Positions 9,855 to 22,000 of a stretch of 64,000 nt of DNA are shown here, one piece after another. Where the stretch lies: contig JAFMHB010000013.1 of assembly GCA_017854795.1 (NCBI GenBank), positions 1-64,000 on the forward strand, read 5' to 3'. The notes under the pieces were generated by a model. The model did not search any database. It saw nothing but the letters and a program-made list of their open reading frames with translations, and was not told where the DNA came from. Position numbers and translations under genes: made by a program. Source of the DNA: Candidatus Nanopelagicales bacterium (GTDB lineage Bacteria > Actinomycetota > Actinomycetes > S36-B12). Within the stretch, counting starts at the first letter, position 1, and the number at the start of each line of letters is the position of its first letter.

Positions 9855-10577
9855 TTACAGCGGGTCCTCGGCACGATCGGACAAAAGATCGGGTCGAAAG
9901 CTTTCGGTCCGCGCTTGCGCTTGGTCCTTACGCCACTGATTGACAAGCCCGTGATTACCACTTCGCAACACTTGTGGAACCTCGAGTTCGCGCCAGATGG
10001 GTGGCTTAGTGAATACCGGGCCTTCAACGAGGCAATCAAGCCGTGAGAACGAATCGTCGATCACGCTCTCCGGGTTGCCTAATATGCCAGGAATCAAACG
10101 AGTGATGGCTTCAATCATGACTAATGCGGCCACTTCTCCCCCAGCGAGAACGTAATCACCAATACTGACTTCCTTTACCGAATCCCAACGTTCATCTCGG
10201 GAATAGTGCACGCCGACCCGAGAATCAATCCCTTCATAGCGACCGCAAGCAAAAACTAAGTGTTCTTCACGCGCCAAAGTCGCCGCAAGTAGTTGATCAA
10301 ATGGTTGACCTGATGGAGTGGGAATTATGAGCACCGGGTCGACAACCGCTTGCTCTCGAATTGAATCGAGGGCCTCCCCCCACACCACGGGAGACATCAC
10401 CATTCCGGGTCCACCACCGTAGGGAGTGTCATCCACATTTCGATGAGGATCTGTTGCCCAATCGCGTAAATCGTGAATCGCGATCTGGACAATTCCTTGT
10501 TCTTGAGCTTTTCCCAGAAGTGACAGGTTCAGTGGGTTCAAATATGAAGGAAAGAGCGAAACGACATCAATCTTCAC
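9855..10577 (-). CDS. trmD: tRNA (guanine-N1)-methyltransferase TrmD
   Basis: Makes m1G37 in tRNAs and so protects the reading frame; uses S-adenosylmethionine bound in a deep trefoil knot. The 240-residue protein shows MKIDVVSLFP, DDTPYGGGPGMV, CGRYEGIDSRV and SIGDYVLAGGE, the knot and active-site signatures. It overlaps the end of rimM by 11 nt. The gap to rplS (9705-9854) holds no gene and no clear terminator. Confidence 0.96.
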   Translation of the reverse strand: MKIDVVSLFPSYLNPLNLSLLGKAQEQGIVQIAIHDLRDWATDPHRNVDDTPYGGGPGMVMSPVVWGEALDSIREQAVVDPVLIIPTPSGQPFDQLLAATLAREEHLVFACGRYEGIDSRVGVHYSRDERWDSVKEVSIGDYVLAGGEVAALVMIEAITRLIPGILGNPESVIDDSFSRLDCLVEGPVFTKPPIWRELEVPQVLRSGNHGLVNQWRKDQAQARTESFRPDLLSDRAEDPL

Positions 10578-11094
10578 TTGCTAACTCCTGCGTGAGTAAC
10601 CCCTCCGGTGGATCCACCGTAATGAGTTTGGAGACCACGTCAACGGTTGGGACGATACTCTCCACAAATGGAATCAAAAACTCCGAATCAACTTCACCAC
10701 CAGAGCTCACCACGAGTACTTCTTGGCTTGGCAAATGCAGGACATCTATTACATGCCCAATACTTTCTCCAGCGAGCGTCTGCACCTGGCAACCAATCAA
10801 ATTGGAGTCGTAATACTCGTCTCTATCCTGCGGGACATCTGACTCCGCACGCTCAACGGTGAGAATACTGTTGCGCAACTCCTCGGCAGCGCTACGAGAA
10901 TCAACCCCAAGAAACTTCAGCAACACCCGTCCGCTGTGCCAATGAAAATCGGAAACAATGAGGTCCGACCCATTTTCGCGCTTTAGCGTTGTTCCTGGTG
11001 CGAACCTTATTTCCGGTTCATCCGTACGAACTTCAATGGTAACTTCACCGCGAATCCCATGTGGCTTGCCAATTCGGCCAACCGTGACCTGCAC
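10567..11094 (-). CDS. rimM: 16S rRNA processing protein RimM
   Basis: Assembly factor for the head of the 30S subunit; binds S19. The 175-residue protein has the N-terminal RimM beta-barrel (VTVGRIGKPHGIRGEVTIEVRTD pattern, cut here into motifs VGRIGKPHG and RGEV) and the C-terminal PRC barrel (YYDSNLIGCQV ... FLIPFVESIVPTVDV). It lies between khpA (5 nt gap) and trmD (11 nt overlap), the standard rpsP-khpA-rimM-trmD-rplS order. Confidence 0.95.
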   Translation of the reverse strand: MQVTVGRIGKPHGIRGEVTIEVRTDEPEIRFAPGTTLKRENGSDLIVSDFHWHSGRVLLKFLGVDSRSAAEELRNSILTVERAESDVPQDRDEYYDSNLIGCQVQTLAGESIGHVIDVLHLPSQEVLVVSSGGEVDSEFLIPFVESIVPTVDVVSKLITVDPPEGLLTQELASED

Positions 11095-11099
11095 GTGGG

Positions 11100-11348
11100 C
11101 TAGCGCTCGGCTGCGTCGAGGAAGTCGATCCTAACTCCGCGACCCTCATTGATGGCAGACACAACAGTCCTAAGTGCGGTAGCGGTGCGACCTGATCGAC
11201 CAATCACGCGTCCCATGTCTGCTGGATTCACCCGAACGTCGAGGGCTTGGCCCGACTTCCCACGGCGGTCAGCGCGAGATGTCACGCTAACGTCGTCAGG
11301 GTTGTCAACAATTCCACGAACCAGATGGGCTAGGGCTTCTTCGAGCAT
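11100..11348 (-). CDS. khpA: KH-domain RNA-binding protein KhpA
   Basis: Small RNA-binding protein of 82 residues made of one type II KH domain, with the nucleic-acid loop GRVIGRSGRTATALR (a GxxG variant) near 45-60. Homologues pair with KhpB/Jag and affect cell elongation in Gram-positive bacteria. Its start shares one base with the rpsP stop, so it is coupled to S16 synthesis. Confidence 0.92.
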   Translation of the reverse strand: MLEEALAHLVRGIVDNPDDVSVTSRADRRGKSGQALDVRVNPADMGRVIGRSGRTATALRTVVSAINEGRGVRIDFLDAAER

Positions 11349-11968
11349 TAGGAAGTTTCTTCCTTGGCTGCTTCATCCTTGGCCGATTCGTGATGAACGA
11401 TTTCTTCAACCTTCTCTTCGATTGATTCCGCAACGTGCTCGGCAGCATGGGCTACCGCTTCCACTGCTTCCTCAACCTTTTCGGCTACAACTTCAACAGC
11501 GTCAACGACGGCCTCGACGGCTTCACTGACAACGCCTTCAGTTTCCTTAACAATGCCTTCTTTAGCTTCTGGTTCCTTTACTTCAAGTTTCTTAGGCTTC
11601 GTGGTCTTAGGAGCATTGGCTGCCTCGGTCACTGCAGCTTCATAGGCCAATATCTTGCTGGGCTTGGGGGGTGCGACCTGAAGGGTGCCTTCAGCGCCAG
11701 GCAGACCCTTGAACTTCTGCCAATCACCGGTCACCTTGAAAATGGCTTCAACGGCAGCCGTCGGCAGAGCGCCAACACTCAACCAGTACTGAGCGCGGTC
11801 TGACTTGACCTGCATGATGCTGGGGTTTGAAACTGGCTGATAGATACCAATTTCCTCGATGGCCCGACCGTTACGTGCGGTGCGTGCGTCAGCTACCACA
11901 ATCCGGTATTGGGGGGCGTGAATCTTTCCGACTCTTTTAAGCTTAATTTTTACGGCCACGGTGGGCAT
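11348..11968 (-). CDS. rpsP: 30S ribosomal protein S16 with a long acidic C-terminal tail
   Basis: The first 80 or so residues are a standard S16 ([47 protein letters not shown]). It then continues about 120 residues to 206: a linker with [17 protein letters not shown] and a helix-forming Glu/Ala/Val stretch with heptad-like spacing, rich in EAVEAV and EKVEE units. Actinobacterial S16 proteins often have some extension, but this one is long. GAGGAG lies 3 nt before the ATG. First gene of the S16-KhpA-RimM-TrmD-L19 group. Confidence 0.95.
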   Translation of the reverse strand: MPTVAVKIKLKRVGKIHAPQYRIVVADARTARNGRAIEEIGIYQPVSNPSIMQVKSDRAQYWLSVGALPTAAVEAIFKVTGDWQKFKGLPGAEGTLQVAPPKPSKILAYEAAVTEAANAPKTTKPKKLEVKEPEAKEGIVKETEGVVSEAVEAVVDAVEVVAEKVEEAVEAVAHAAEHVAESIEEKVEEIVHHESAKDEAAKEETS

Positions 11969-12126
11969 TTCTCCTCTAATAATGGGTGAAGCGAAGCATT
12001 ACACGTGGGGACATGTACTGAGTTCGAATCGCGCGGACTTGTTCATGAACGGTTGAGAGGGACCGATCCTGATCAATAGCGACGCAATGCTACCCGACAC
12101 AGGTTCACTCCCTTCCCCCACCCGGG

Positions 12127-13653
12127 CTATTGGAGCAATTTTTTTAGTTCCGGAGGGAGTGAACCCAAATCTGGTGGAGCCGATGAATCCTGATCAGTGC
12201 CACCGAGTCCAGCACGTTTAGCCGGATTACCACTTCGGCCCTTAGCACCCTTGGCTGGCTTTTGGCTCTTGGGTTGTTTCCCCTTGGACTTTTTGCCACC
12301 ACCCATGCCCATGCCGGGCATACCAGGCGCACCAGGCATACCCGGCATACCTCCCTTGCCCATCTGCTTCATCATCTTTTGGGCTTGAGCAAAACGTTCA
12401 ATGAGGCCGTTGACGTCGGAAACCTTTGAACCTGAACCCGCGGCAATTCGCGCTCTGCGTGACCCATTGAGAATTTTTGGGTCATTACGCTCCGCAGGGG
12501 TCATTGATTGGATGATGGCCGCAACGCGATCGAGTTCACGTTCATCTACCTGGTCCAGTTGGGCTTTCATCTCTCCCATGCCTGGGAGCATGCCCATGAG
12601 CTTGCCGATTGAACCCATTTTCTTGACAGCTTGCATTTGCTCCAAAAAGTCATCAAGGGTGAAATCTTCACCATCAGCCACTTTTTGGGACAAGCGCTCA
12701 GCACTCTCGGCATCAAATGCCCGCTCGGCCGATTCGATGAGAGACATGAGATCGCCCATGTCCAAAATCCGGGATGCCATGCGATCCGGGTGGAAAACCT
12801 CAAAGTCCTCAAGTTTCTCACCGGTGGAACCAAACATAATCGGTCTTCCGACAACGGAAACGATCGAAAGTGCGGCTCCTCCTCGAGCGTCACCGTCCAG
12901 TTTGGTGAGCACGACAGCATCGAAACCGACCTGCCGCTCAAACTCGAGAGCAGTGTTTACAGCATCTTGACCAATCATGGCGTCGACAACGAAGAGGACG
13001 TTTTCAGGCTGCACGGCATCGCGAACGCTTGCAAGTTCAGCCATGAGCTCACTGTCAATTGCTAAGCGTCCCGCGGAGTCAACGATTACCACGTCATGCA
13101 GCTTGTCAATAGCGAATTGTTTACCGGCTCTCGCTACGGCGACTGGATCACCAACTCCGTTTCCTGGCTCCGGTGCAAATGTTGGAACTCCTGCACGCTC
13201 GCCCACTACTCGAAGTTGATCAACCGCGTTGGGACGTTGCAAGTCAGCCGCGACCAACACAGGGGTGTGCCCTTGAGCGGCCAAGTGTCGTGCAAGTTTG
13301 CCCGCCAACGTAGTCTTACCTGCACCTTGTAGACCTGTGAGAAGAATTACCGTCGGACCATTCTTAGCGAACACCAGAGGGCGTGTTTCCCCACCCAAAA
13401 TGCCAATAAGTTCCTCGTTGACGATCTTGATTACCTGCTGAGCCGGGTTCAGGGCACCAGACACTTCCGCGGACAAGGCGCGGACTTTGACATCAGCGCA
13501 AAAGGTCTGCACCACAGGTAGTGCGACATCGGCTTCAAGTAGGGCAGTGCGAATTTCGCGAACGGTTGCATCAATGTCGGACTCACTGAGTCGACCCTTA
13601 CCCCTCAGGCCCTTAAACGTGACCCCGAGTCGATCAGACAACGTTGCGAACAA
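12127..13653 (-). CDS. ffh: Signal recognition particle protein Ffh (SRP54)
   Basis: GTPase that binds signal sequences of nascent membrane proteins and delivers ribosomes to FtsY. The 508-residue protein has the N domain, the G domain with GLQGAGKTT (107-115), DSAGR and TKLDGDARGG, and the M domain (about 295-440) with the GKLMGMLPGMG region. It ends in a Gly/Met/Pro-rich run (GMPGMPGAPGMPGMGMGGG) and a basic Lys-rich tail. ftsY, its receptor, is also in this window. Confidence 0.97.
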   Translation of the reverse strand: MFATLSDRLGVTFKGLRGKGRLSESDIDATVREIRTALLEADVALPVVQTFCADVKVRALSAEVSGALNPAQQVIKIVNEELIGILGGETRPLVFAKNGPTVILLTGLQGAGKTTLAGKLARHLAAQGHTPVLVAADLQRPNAVDQLRVVGERAGVPTFAPEPGNGVGDPVAVARAGKQFAIDKLHDVVIVDSAGRLAIDSELMAELASVRDAVQPENVLFVVDAMIGQDAVNTALEFERQVGFDAVVLTKLDGDARGGAALSIVSVVGRPIMFGSTGEKLEDFEVFHPDRMASRILDMGDLMSLIESAERAFDAESAERLSQKVADGEDFTLDDFLEQMQAVKKMGSIGKLMGMLPGMGEMKAQLDQVDERELDRVAAIIQSMTPAERNDPKILNGSRRARIAAGSGSKVSDVNGLIERFAQAQKMMKQMGKGGMPGMPGAPGMPGMGMGGGKKSKGKQPKSQKPAKGAKGRSGNPAKRAGLGGTDQDSSAPPDLGSLPPELKKLLQ

Positions 13654-13696
13654 AATTCACTCCTTTAATTCTCAATCAAAAACCATGACCTCAACT

Positions 13697-16027
13697 TCAC
13701 TCTAGGGTAACGGACCCACCGCTATGCAGGTGAGTGAGTTCGTTCTCAAGGGCTACGACCAACGAGCGGGCGCTAGCCTCGCTAAGGCCTGCACCACCGA
13801 TCTCTTTCACGAAAAATACATCTACCGTGTCTACCCCAAGGGTGGATATTTTGGCTCCAGCCACCGCGACACCCTCACGTGCGATACAACTCGCAATTTT
13901 GAATAAAAGAGCAGGCGCATCCGGTGCTCGCACTTCAAGCACCACTTGAGTTCCCGAGACCCGCTCGATAGTCACCTGAGCCTCTGCAGGTGATGTCGCA
14001 TTTGTATTCGATGTGCGCGGTTGTGACCGTTTGGCCATTGCATCCTCCACATCAAATGTTCCAGCAACTATTCGAACCAGATCCGTGTACAAAATCTCCT
14101 GGGCTGGTGGATCACCGAATAATGGGCGTACAAACCATTCTTGAATTGCACGATCGCCAGCCGTCGAAATCTTTGCGGCACGCACAGCAAGTCGATTCAT
14201 AGCCAGAATCCCAGCTACCTTGGCCACAAGTCCGATTTGATCAGGGGCTCCGACCGTTATTCGAAATCCGTGATCTTCGCGTGTGATTTCCAAGAACAGT
14301 CCATCATGATCGGCTGCTCTCAATTGAACATCGGAGTACTCAACTGGCTGAAGTAACCGCCCTGCACCGGTCAAGTGCAAACGAACCCGTCGTGCCAGGT
14401 CCTTAAGCAATCCCTCTCTCCATTGTGACCTCAGAGAAGGGCCGGTAGCGCGCGCGTCGGCCAGACTCAGGGCCAAAAGCAAGTCCAATGTTGCAGCATT
14501 TTTTACCTTGTCTGCAACACTGATAATAACTTCCGGATCATCAAGATCGCGCTTGGTCGCAATGTCGGGAAGTAGTAAATGGTGAAGCACTAACCGCTCT
14601 AGAATCTCTGAATCGGCCGAATCAAACGCTATTCGCGGTGCAATCACTCGTGTCATATCCGCACCAATTTCACTGTGATCGCCATTCTGACATTTTCCAA
14701 TGTCATGTAAAAAGGCTGCAACAAGAAGGAGATCGGGTCGCTCGACCGTGCGGACTAACGACTGCGACTGCACAACACACTCGATCAAGTGTCGGTCAAC
14801 AGTGAATTCATGTAAGGCATTAAATTGTGGTGCAGACCGCAAATTGGTCCACTCGGGGAACCACTTTTCAATAATTCCGTACTGATCTAAAGCTTCCCAT
14901 GTTGCTAGTAACCCATTGCCTGATCCAAGGAGTGAGACGAAGGATTCTCGCATTTCACGATCCCAGGGCGTGCATATCGCCACTTCGCGTTCAAGCACGA
15001 ATGGGGATATCGGCTTTTCAGTGGCAGCCGATGCTCCTGCGACGCGAAGTAGCAATCCTGGGTCACTCGCAAGATCAGCATTTCGTGCCAGCGTTATTTC
15101 ACTGCCAGAGTCAATTACACCCTGGGCTAAAGGCTCCCGGACTTTTCCTGAAGGGCCTCGCAGGCCCGAGACTAAACGTCGAATTCTGGGTTTGTCCTGA
15201 TCTAGTAATTCATTGATCCGATACCACGTCAACTCACTTGTGTAAGCAATTCTGCGTCCGGCGAGGTAAATCTCTCTCAGTAAGGTTTCTGGATCTGCCA
15301 AACCCAGCTCCTGCGCAACGGCGGTTTGACACTGCATGCGCAGACGGTCACCACTGATCGACAAGGCCATTGCATCACGCACATTTAGGAGAAAGTTTTT
15401 AGAGACCTCCCAGTCTGTTCGGGGGATATCAATTAACCAAGTGGAACCCAGATGATTCAAGATACCTGCGTCGCGAATACCGCCATAGGATTCTTTGATA
15501 TTCGGCTCAAGGAGTTGAAAGAGTTCACCATGAGTCTTCCTGCGTTCGGCCACCAGGCCTGAAAGCTGTGGAAGCACCTTTTTCGCATTGGCACGCCAGT
15601 CGTGAAGAATGAAGTTTCGCAGTTCGAGAGCCAAATCCTGATTTCCCGCTATGCAACGAATGTCGAGTAATCCCGTAAACGCCTTAATGTCGTCCGCTGC
15701 AACTTTCCTTGCCGCAGGGATACTTCGCACACTGTGGTCCAGATCAACACCTTCATCCCAAATGGGATACCACATTTTCTCGGCTACCTGATCTGGGATC
15801 ACCCCCTCCTCGTGGATGAGGACGAGATCCAAGTCACTGCTTGGGCCTAACTCCTGACGCCCGTAACTTCCCACCGCAATCAGGGCAAAATCCTGACTCG
15901 AAGCCGCGGTGCTAATCATCGCCTGATCAAAGAAGTTACTCAACCACGAATCAAAGGCATTACTCAATGCCAAACGGTGCTCTGGGCCACTTTGCCCAGA
16001 GCACCGTTTAATGGAATGAGGATTCAC
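13697..16027 (-). CDS. glnD: PII nucleotidyltransferase / nucleotidyl-removing enzyme GlnD
   Basis: Nitrogen sensor that modifies PII protein (GlnB). Domains in order: nucleotidyltransferase with GSYGRQELGPSSDLDLVLI; PII-UTase helical region; HD domain with FLHDIGK; two C-terminal ACT domains (APDQIGLVAKVAGILA and APDAPALLFKIA). All catalytic motifs are intact. In Corynebacterium and Streptomyces GlnD adenylylates PII, so this one may be an adenylyltransferase. The first 18 codons from the ATG at 16027 lie across a perfect 16-bp inverted repeat and no ribosome binding site is seen, so a TTG at 15973 or 15967, just past the hairpin, may be the real start. Confidence 0.94.
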   Translation of the reverse strand: MNPHSIKRCSGQSGPEHRLALSNAFDSWLSNFFDQAMISTAASSQDFALIAVGSYGRQELGPSSDLDLVLIHEEGVIPDQVAEKMWYPIWDEGVDLDHSVRSIPAARKVAADDIKAFTGLLDIRCIAGNQDLALELRNFILHDWRANAKKVLPQLSGLVAERRKTHGELFQLLEPNIKESYGGIRDAGILNHLGSTWLIDIPRTDWEVSKNFLLNVRDAMALSISGDRLRMQCQTAVAQELGLADPETLLREIYLAGRRIAYTSELTWYRINELLDQDKPRIRRLVSGLRGPSGKVREPLAQGVIDSGSEITLARNADLASDPGLLLRVAGASAATEKPISPFVLEREVAICTPWDREMRESFVSLLGSGNGLLATWEALDQYGIIEKWFPEWTNLRSAPQFNALHEFTVDRHLIECVVQSQSLVRTVERPDLLLVAAFLHDIGKCQNGDHSEIGADMTRVIAPRIAFDSADSEILERLVLHHLLLPDIATKRDLDDPEVIISVADKVKNAATLDLLLALSLADARATGPSLRSQWREGLLKDLARRVRLHLTGAGRLLQPVEYSDVQLRAADHDGLFLEITREDHGFRITVGAPDQIGLVAKVAGILAMNRLAVRAAKISTAGDRAIQEWFVRPLFGDPPAQEILYTDLVRIVAGTFDVEDAMAKRSQPRTSNTNATSPAEAQVTIERVSGTQVVLEVRAPDAPALLFKIASCIAREGVAVAGAKISTLGVDTVDVFFVKEIGGAGLSEASARSLVVALENELTHLHSGGSVTLE
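15972..16009 (-). terminator. Perfect 16-bp inverted repeat at the glnB-glnD junction
   Basis: On the minus strand AAACGGTGCTCTGGGC, a 6-nt loop AAAGTG, then the exact complement GCCCAGAGCACCGTTT. It begins 36 nt after the glnB stop and covers the first codons of the longest glnD reading frame. The stem has A and T ends like a terminator, though only three T follow. I infer a partial terminator or an mRNA-stabilising hairpin that lowers GlnD relative to AmtB and GlnB. Confidence 0.6.
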
Positions 16028-16045
16028 GAAGTGAATTGACCCGTA

Positions 16046-17682
<1,637 letters not shown>

Positions 17683-17777
17683 AGAAGTCCTCCTATCGAA
17701 TGCGAATACCACGGCACATTGCCGATCGCATGAGCCAAGATTGGCGCGGACTTATTTCGAGAAGTGTTTCAGAAGGT

Positions 17778-17791
17778 TTCACTCATGTGAA
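17778..17791. promoter_or_regulatory. Inverted repeat upstream of amtB
   Basis: TTCAC-TCAT-GTGAA, a perfect 5-4-5 palindrome 95 nt before the amtB start, beside further GAAAC elements. It differs from the GlnR pattern I know (GTnAC/GAAAC at 11-bp spacing) and from AmtR sites, so the binding protein is unknown. It lies in the 135-nt gap between ftsY and amtB, where the promoter must be. Confidence 0.3.
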
Positions 17792-17817
17792 TTAAGAAAC
17801 TGAATGTGAACTTCGTG

Positions 17818-19011
17818 TTAATTCAGTAGGGCTGTGACAAACTCTTCAACATCAAAGGGCGCAAGATCATCGGGGCCTTCTCCTAAACCCACCAATTTCA
17901 CGGGTACACCCAACTCACGCTGAACCGAAACCACAATTCCGCCCTTGGCCGTGCCGTCCAGTTTGGTCAGGACGATGCCCGTTACGTCGACGACCTCGCT
18001 AAACATTTTGGCTTGAACGAGTCCGTTTTGGCCGGTTGTTGCATCAAGCACAAGCAACACCTCGTCTACCGTCGATTGCTTCTCGATCACTCTCTTCACT
18101 TTTCCCAGTTCGTCCATAAGTCCCGTTTTGGTGTGCAGCCGACCAGCCGTATCGATTACGACGACATCAACTTGGGCTTCTCGCGCAACGGCGCATGCTT
18201 CAAATGCCACACTAGCCGGATCGCCGCCCTCTGGTCCACGAACGACAGCAGCGCCAACCCTGTCCCCCCATGTTTGAAGTTGCTCCGCAGCGGCAGCACG
18301 AAATGTATCTGCGGCGCCCATGAGCACTGACTTTTCTTGGGAAATGAGCACTCGGGACAGCTTTCCTACCGTTGTAGTCTTGCCGGTGCCATTGACTCCG
18401 ACCACCAAAATGACGGCGGGGCGCTCGGCTGCGTCGATACACAAACTTCGATCGAGATCTGGACCCAGGAGATTTACGAGCTCCTGGTGCAGGGCTTCTC
18501 TCATGAAGTCTTCGCTGTAATCATTTTCTTGCGCGATCCGAATTTTCAGGGCAGCAATTAACTCGGTCGTCGCAGCAATGCCAAGATCAGCCCCCAGCAA
18601 TGTGGCCTCGATGTCATCCCATGCTTGCTGATCGAGGTTCCCGCTCGTAAGGAGCCCCAGCAATCCTTTACCAAAAACGCTATTGGATCGCGCCAAACGA
18701 GCCCGAAGTTTATGTAAACGCCCAAGCGCAGGTTCGGGGACTTCAACCTCCCACAACGCAGGAGGAATTCCCTCAATTGTCGTAGTCGGATCAGCCAAGA
18801 CATCGGGGATCAGAATTGTTTCTACAGTTTTTCGAGCCGTGTCACGAGGTTCCGAGTCGTCATCTCCGACTCCCGGAGAGTAGTCAATTCCCGGTCGTGG
18901 CCGAGAGGTGATTGACTTGCTAGCTTTGGATCGGGAATAGGCGGCCGCTCCACCAATAACAAGGCCGAGAAGGACAATCGATACGACGATGACGAGCGTT
19001 AATGCATCCAT
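17818..19011 (-). CDS. ftsY: Signal recognition particle receptor FtsY
   Basis: GTPase receptor that docks SRP-ribosome complexes at the membrane. The 397-residue protein begins with a transmembrane helix (about 4-25), as in other Actinobacteria, then a short acidic linker, the N domain, and the G domain with GVNGTGKTT (205-213), DTAGRLHTK, TKLDGTAKGG and a GLGEGPDDL end. Its ATG shares one base with the smc stop, so translation is coupled. Confidence 0.97.
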   Translation of the reverse strand: MDALTLVIVVSIVLLGLVIGGAAAYSRSKASKSITSRPRPGIDYSPGVGDDDSEPRDTARKTVETILIPDVLADPTTTIEGIPPALWEVEVPEPALGRLHKLRARLARSNSVFGKGLLGLLTSGNLDQQAWDDIEATLLGADLGIAATTELIAALKIRIAQENDYSEDFMREALHQELVNLLGPDLDRSLCIDAAERPAVILVVGVNGTGKTTTVGKLSRVLISQEKSVLMGAADTFRAAAAEQLQTWGDRVGAAVVRGPEGGDPASVAFEACAVAREAQVDVVVIDTAGRLHTKTGLMDELGKVKRVIEKQSTVDEVLLVLDATTGQNGLVQAKMFSEVVDVTGIVLTKLDGTAKGGIVVSVQRELGVPVKLVGLGEGPDDLAPFDVEEFVTALLN

Positions 19012-22000
19012 TAGGCGGGCTCTACCTCACGAAGGCGCTGCCCGATGATCTGGGTGACACCATCTCCACGCATAGACACTCCATACAAAGCGTCCGCTAT
19101 TTCCATGGTTCGCTTTTGGTGAGTGATAACGATCAATTGTGATGACGAACGCAGTTCTTCAATGATGTCGATTAGTCTGCCCAAGTTCACGTCGTCAAGT
19201 GCCGCTTCAACTTCATCGAGAACATAAAAAGGTGATGGACGGGCCTTAAATAGTGCGACGAGAAACGCGACTGCCGTGAGGGAACGCTCACCGCCAGATA
19301 GCAAGGACAAACGCTTGACTTTTTTGCCCGGTGGACGGGCTTCAACGTCCACACCGGTTGTCAGCATGTTGCTTGGATCGGTGAGGATAAGGCGCCCTTC
19401 TCCTCCAGGGAACAGGCGCGAAAATACGCCTTCAAATTCCCGTTCAATTTCCCGGTAAGCCTCAGTGAATACCTGCTCAACTCGAGAATCGACTTCTTTC
19501 ACAATGTCAAGTAGGTCATCACGAGTCTTTTTAAGATCTTCCAGCTGCTCGGTAAGGAACTTCTGCCTCTCCTCCATGGCCGAATACTCCTCAAGGGCCA
19601 ACGGATTCACCTTGCCCAATATCGCAAGTTGCTTTTCGGCAGCCTTTAAACGTTTTTCCTGTTCCTCGCGAACGAAAGGATATGGCTCCGGAAGAGGAGC
19701 GTCCGGGTCGATTTCGTCGCCTGGGGCAACTGCACTCGGTGGGACGAGTTGAGTAGGACCGTACTCGGCGACGAGTTCATCTGATGCGATTCCAAAATCC
19801 TCCAAAGCCTTCACTTCGAGGGCCTCAATCCGCATCCGTTGCTCTGCTCGAGCTACTTCATCTCGGTGAACACTGTCCTTGAGATTCTCTAGTACGTCTA
19901 CCAAAGTGCGTATCTCGCCGCGAACGAACAGCAACTCAGCATCTCGTTCCTTCTTCAACACCTCAGCTTGAGTACGTGCCCGCTGGGCTAGAGTCACCGA
20001 AGTTTCGGTGTAGGTCAATGCCACTTTCGCACCCGTCAGGAGTGCCTGAGCAACGATCAACGCTGCCGCACGCCGTTCCCTACGCTCAATTGCCGCGATC
20101 CGGGCATTGCGCTCACTGTGCGCGTCCCGCTCGAGGGCTACAGCGCGCTCGCCTATCGCGCGCACTCGTTCCTCTGCGGTACGCACCGCTAGCCGAGAAT
20201 CGACAACGTGCGCCCTTGCATTCGCGAGAGCCTGCTCCAAAGCCTCCCTCTGATCTTCGCCTACGGCAGGTACGTCGAAATCTTCTAGAGTCTCCAATTC
20301 CAGTGCCAGACCAGCCAGTAAATCTCGATCCCGTTCATGGGCCGCTTGAGCGCTTAACATGGCCGCTTCAAGGCGCTCCGCCTCCGACAGCGCGTTTCGA
20401 GATAACTGGCCCAGTGCGCCCAGCTTTTCCGCTATGGCAGCCAGTTCAGCGTCGGATTCATGCAGGAGCGAAAGCGCCGATTCGACTCGTTTGACGGCTA
20501 CTTCCTGTTCGTTTTTGGCAGCCGCTAGCTCAAAAACAGTCTTTTGCAATTCCTGTTCGATACTTACAAGCGTGGTTTCTGATTGGTCAAAAGCTGCTTG
20601 AACTTCCAACAAACTCGGACTATTAGCTGATCCACCTTCGATCACTCCTGCGTCAATTGAGTCCCCTTGGCGACTCACTAACGAAACTCCGAGGTTCTTT
20701 CGGGCACTTTCACGAATGTCGTCGAGGGAATCAACAACAACGAAACGGTTGAGAAGCGCCTGAACTTGAGACGACACGATTGGATCAACCCGGACACAAT
20801 CGACAAGCCACCTACCCACCGGTGCCGAGTTTTCGCGACGGATGGGCTCTGCAGGGAACTCAGCTACGAGTACATTAGTTCTTCCTGCCTCTTCACTCTT
20901 CAAAAACACCAGCGCATCCATTGCTAAGTCGATATTGGATACAACAACCGCTGATGACAGATTTCCCAAAGCACTCGCGACGGCGGTTTCGTACCCTTGC
21001 TCAACGTGAATCAGCGAACTCAAAGTTCCGATATATCCCTCGAGGCCAGACTCAACGAGAGCTGCCGATCCGTCTTTTCGCTCCAGACCCAGAGCGAGTG
21101 CGTCACGTCGAGCCACTGATGCTGCTTTTTCACGATCGAGTCTAGCCTCTTGTGCCAGTAATTCACGAACCTTCGAATCCGCGCGGGCAAGTAACTCTTG
21201 TGAAATTTCGTGCTCGGAGTCCAAACCCTCCTCCCCTGCACCATGTGAAATTACGGAGACTTCGACTTCTTGGAATTGTGCCTGCGCAACTTGGCTTCGC
21301 TCCTTGGCTTCCTCGATCTGAGCGGCAAGCCGTGTCAGTTCTGCTTCTCGAGTCTCCAAGCGTGCCCCGACATTGTTCTTGGACGCCGTTAGGTCATCAA
21401 TTTTTTTGCGGTGGGCAATCTGTGCGCTTTCAATGTCGGCGACCCGAGACACTTCTTGGCTCAATGCATGAACGGCGCCTTGCTCGGCAAGTTCGGCTTG
21501 CGTCAGGCTCTGGCGCAATGACTCAACCTGGCGGGTTAATTCAAACTCCTGGCTTCGCAATGAACGCGCTTCCGCTTCAAGTGCTTCGGGCTCGCGACCT
21601 GATTGCTCTTCCTCAGGTTCAGGGGCAAGATTTCGAACCTTTTCCACACCTAATTGCACTAGTCCGAGATACCGTTCGCGAAGACTACTCAATGAGAACC
21701 AGGTTTCCTGGCTCCTCACTAACTCTGGCCCGAGCTCACGTTCAAGTACCTCTGCATGGTTCTCTCGCTCGCGAAGTATCGCTATTTTGGATTCGACTTC
21801 ACCCTGCTTTTGACGTAATGCACTTTCGTCGGCCACCTCGGCTTCCAGGGCCACTCGCAGATCCGACAGGTCGTTGGCCATTAGTCGCAGCCGTGAATCC
21901 CGGACGTCACTTTGGATCACAGTTGCTCTTCGTGCGACTTCAGCCTGTCGACCAAGTGGCTTAAGTGCACGGCGCAGTTCAGCTGTTAGATCATTGAGTC

